DNA from: Sphaerisporangium rubeum | Lineage (GTDB): Bacteria > Actinomycetota > Actinomycetes > Streptosporangiales > Streptosporangiaceae | Direction: 5' to 3' | Length of the DNA: 64,000 nt | Assembly: GCF_014207705.1 (NCBI RefSeq) | Contig: NZ_JACHIU010000001.1 | Location: 1,612,001 to 1,676,000, forward strand | Part shown: piece after piece, positions 63,492 through 64,000 of the stretch | Layout: the number at the start of each line of letters is the position of its first letter | How positions within the stretch are numbered: the first letter of the stretch is position 1 | Made by a program: the position numbers and the translations under genes | The notes under the pieces: generated by a model | Databases searched by the model: none | Told to the model about the DNA's origin: nothing | Seen by the model: the letters and a program-made list of their open reading frames with translations, nothing else

Positions 63492-64000
63492 GTGCGGCTT
63501 GTGGTGATCGGGAACGGGATGGCGGGGGTGCGAGCGGTCGAGGAGATCCTCGCGCGAGGCGGCGGTGAGCGGTTCGACATCACGATCTTCGGGGACGAGC
63601 CGTACGGGAACTACAACCGGATCATGCTGTCGGAGGTGCTCGCGGGGAACGAGCCGGAGGACGCGATCTTCCTCAACGGCCTCGCGTGGTACGAGGAGAA
63701 CGGCATCACCCTGCGGGCCGGTGTGCGGGTGCGGCGCGTCAACCCGTTCGCGCGCAAGGTGTACTCCGACGACCGCGGCGTCACGCGGTACGACAAGCTG
63801 ATCATCGCCACCGGCAGCGTGCCGTACGTGCCGGACATCCCCGGCATGCGGGTCGCGGAGCGTGGCTTCCACCAGGGGGTCTTCACCTTCCGCACCATCG
63901 ACGACACCCGCAACATGCTCAGGTACGCCAAGGGTCACCGCCGTGCCGTGGTGATCGGCGGCGGGTTGCTCGGCCTGGAGGCGGCACGCGGCCTGCAGAA
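63492..64000 (+). CDS. FAD/NAD(P)-dependent oxidoreductase, NirB-like N-terminus (cut by window end)
   Basis: The first 169 codons are present; the gene continues past 64000. It starts GTG with the FAD-binding VVIGNGMAGVRAVEEIL, then YGNYNRIMLSEVLAG, LIIATGSVPYVPDIPG and the beginning of the NAD fold VVIGGGLLGLEAARGLQ. This order matches the flavin module of assimilatory nitrite reductase NirB and of nitrate-reductase-associated reductases. Without the rest of the gene, the presence of the sirohaem or Fe-S domains cannot be judged. Confidence 0.85.
   Translation, partial: MRLVVIGNGMAGVRAVEEILARGGGERFDITIFGDEPYGNYNRIMLSEVLAGNEPEDAIFLNGLAWYEENGITLRAGVRVRRVNPFARKVYSDDRGVTRYDKLIIATGSVPYVPDIPGMRVAERGFHQGVFTFRTIDDTRNMLRYAKGHRRAVVIGGGLLGLEAARGLQ

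Overview
The window is very GC-rich, densely packed DNA with frequent GTG/TTG starts. Several families point to a filamentous actinobacterium, most likely of the Streptosporangiales type (inference from gene content, not from a marker gene): mycothiol-dependent formaldehyde dehydrogenase, an acyl-CoA carboxylase epsilon subunit, LytR-CpsA-Psr protein, a large AfsR/SARP regulator, a DUF574-type methyltransferase and DtxR/IdeR-like iron boxes. I saw no rRNA, tRNA, CRISPR array, insertion sequence or phage genes. Coding is almost continuous; the only gene-free stretch above 300 bases is 35502-36144.

Layout. 1-6.6 kb: two secreted proteins of unknown function, an APH-type kinase and the replicative polymerase dnaE. 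6.7-11.3 kb: alkylation repair (ogt, Ada/AlkA fusion), two adjacent methyltransferases and a divergent LysR regulator. 11.6-19.7 kb: NYN-domain protein, acyl-CoA carboxylase beta and epsilon subunits, a two-gene ABC exporter, PEP carboxylase. 19.7-26.1 kb: fdhD plus an FdhF/YdeP-like molybdoenzyme, birA, a PH-domain membrane protein, and the mycothiol-dependent formaldehyde dehydrogenase with its MBL hydrolase. 26.2-31 kb: iron-box-controlled bfd-bfr, a two-component system, a GtrA protein and a lipoprotein. 31-35.5 kb: purK-purE, UDP-glucose dehydrogenase, acyl-CoA dehydrogenase.

36.1-39.9 kb is an overlapping operon of a free-standing amino-acid-type adenylation domain, a six-helix ferric-reductase-like membrane protein and an enoyl-CoA hydratase. 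No carrier protein or thioesterase is present. This is one of the two best candidates for an uncharacterised pathway. 39.9-46.3 kb is an exported or stress set: ricin-type lectin, a histidine kinase without a regulator, VanZ-like protein, CBM2-pectinesterase, Hsp20 and a secreted trypsin-like protease. This is followed by a divergent AfsR-type regulator, a DUF574 methyltransferase and purC.

51.1-61.0 kb holds an LCP protein and a cell-envelope cluster: two GT2 glycosyltransferases, an IspD/TarI-like cytidylyltransferase with a decayed SDR tail, two CDP-alcohol phosphotransferases with an altered last motif residue, a nucleotidyltransferase and a glycerol-1-phosphate-dehydrogenase-like enzyme. 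Together they suggest a phosphodiester-linked glycopolymer built on glycerol-1-phosphate or a similar polyol phosphate and attached to the wall by LCP. This is the second candidate system. 61-64 kb: an XRE regulator divergent from a methionine aminopeptidase, an acetoacetate-decarboxylase-fold protein lacking the catalytic lysine, and the start of a NirB-like FAD/NAD oxidoreductase cut by the window end.
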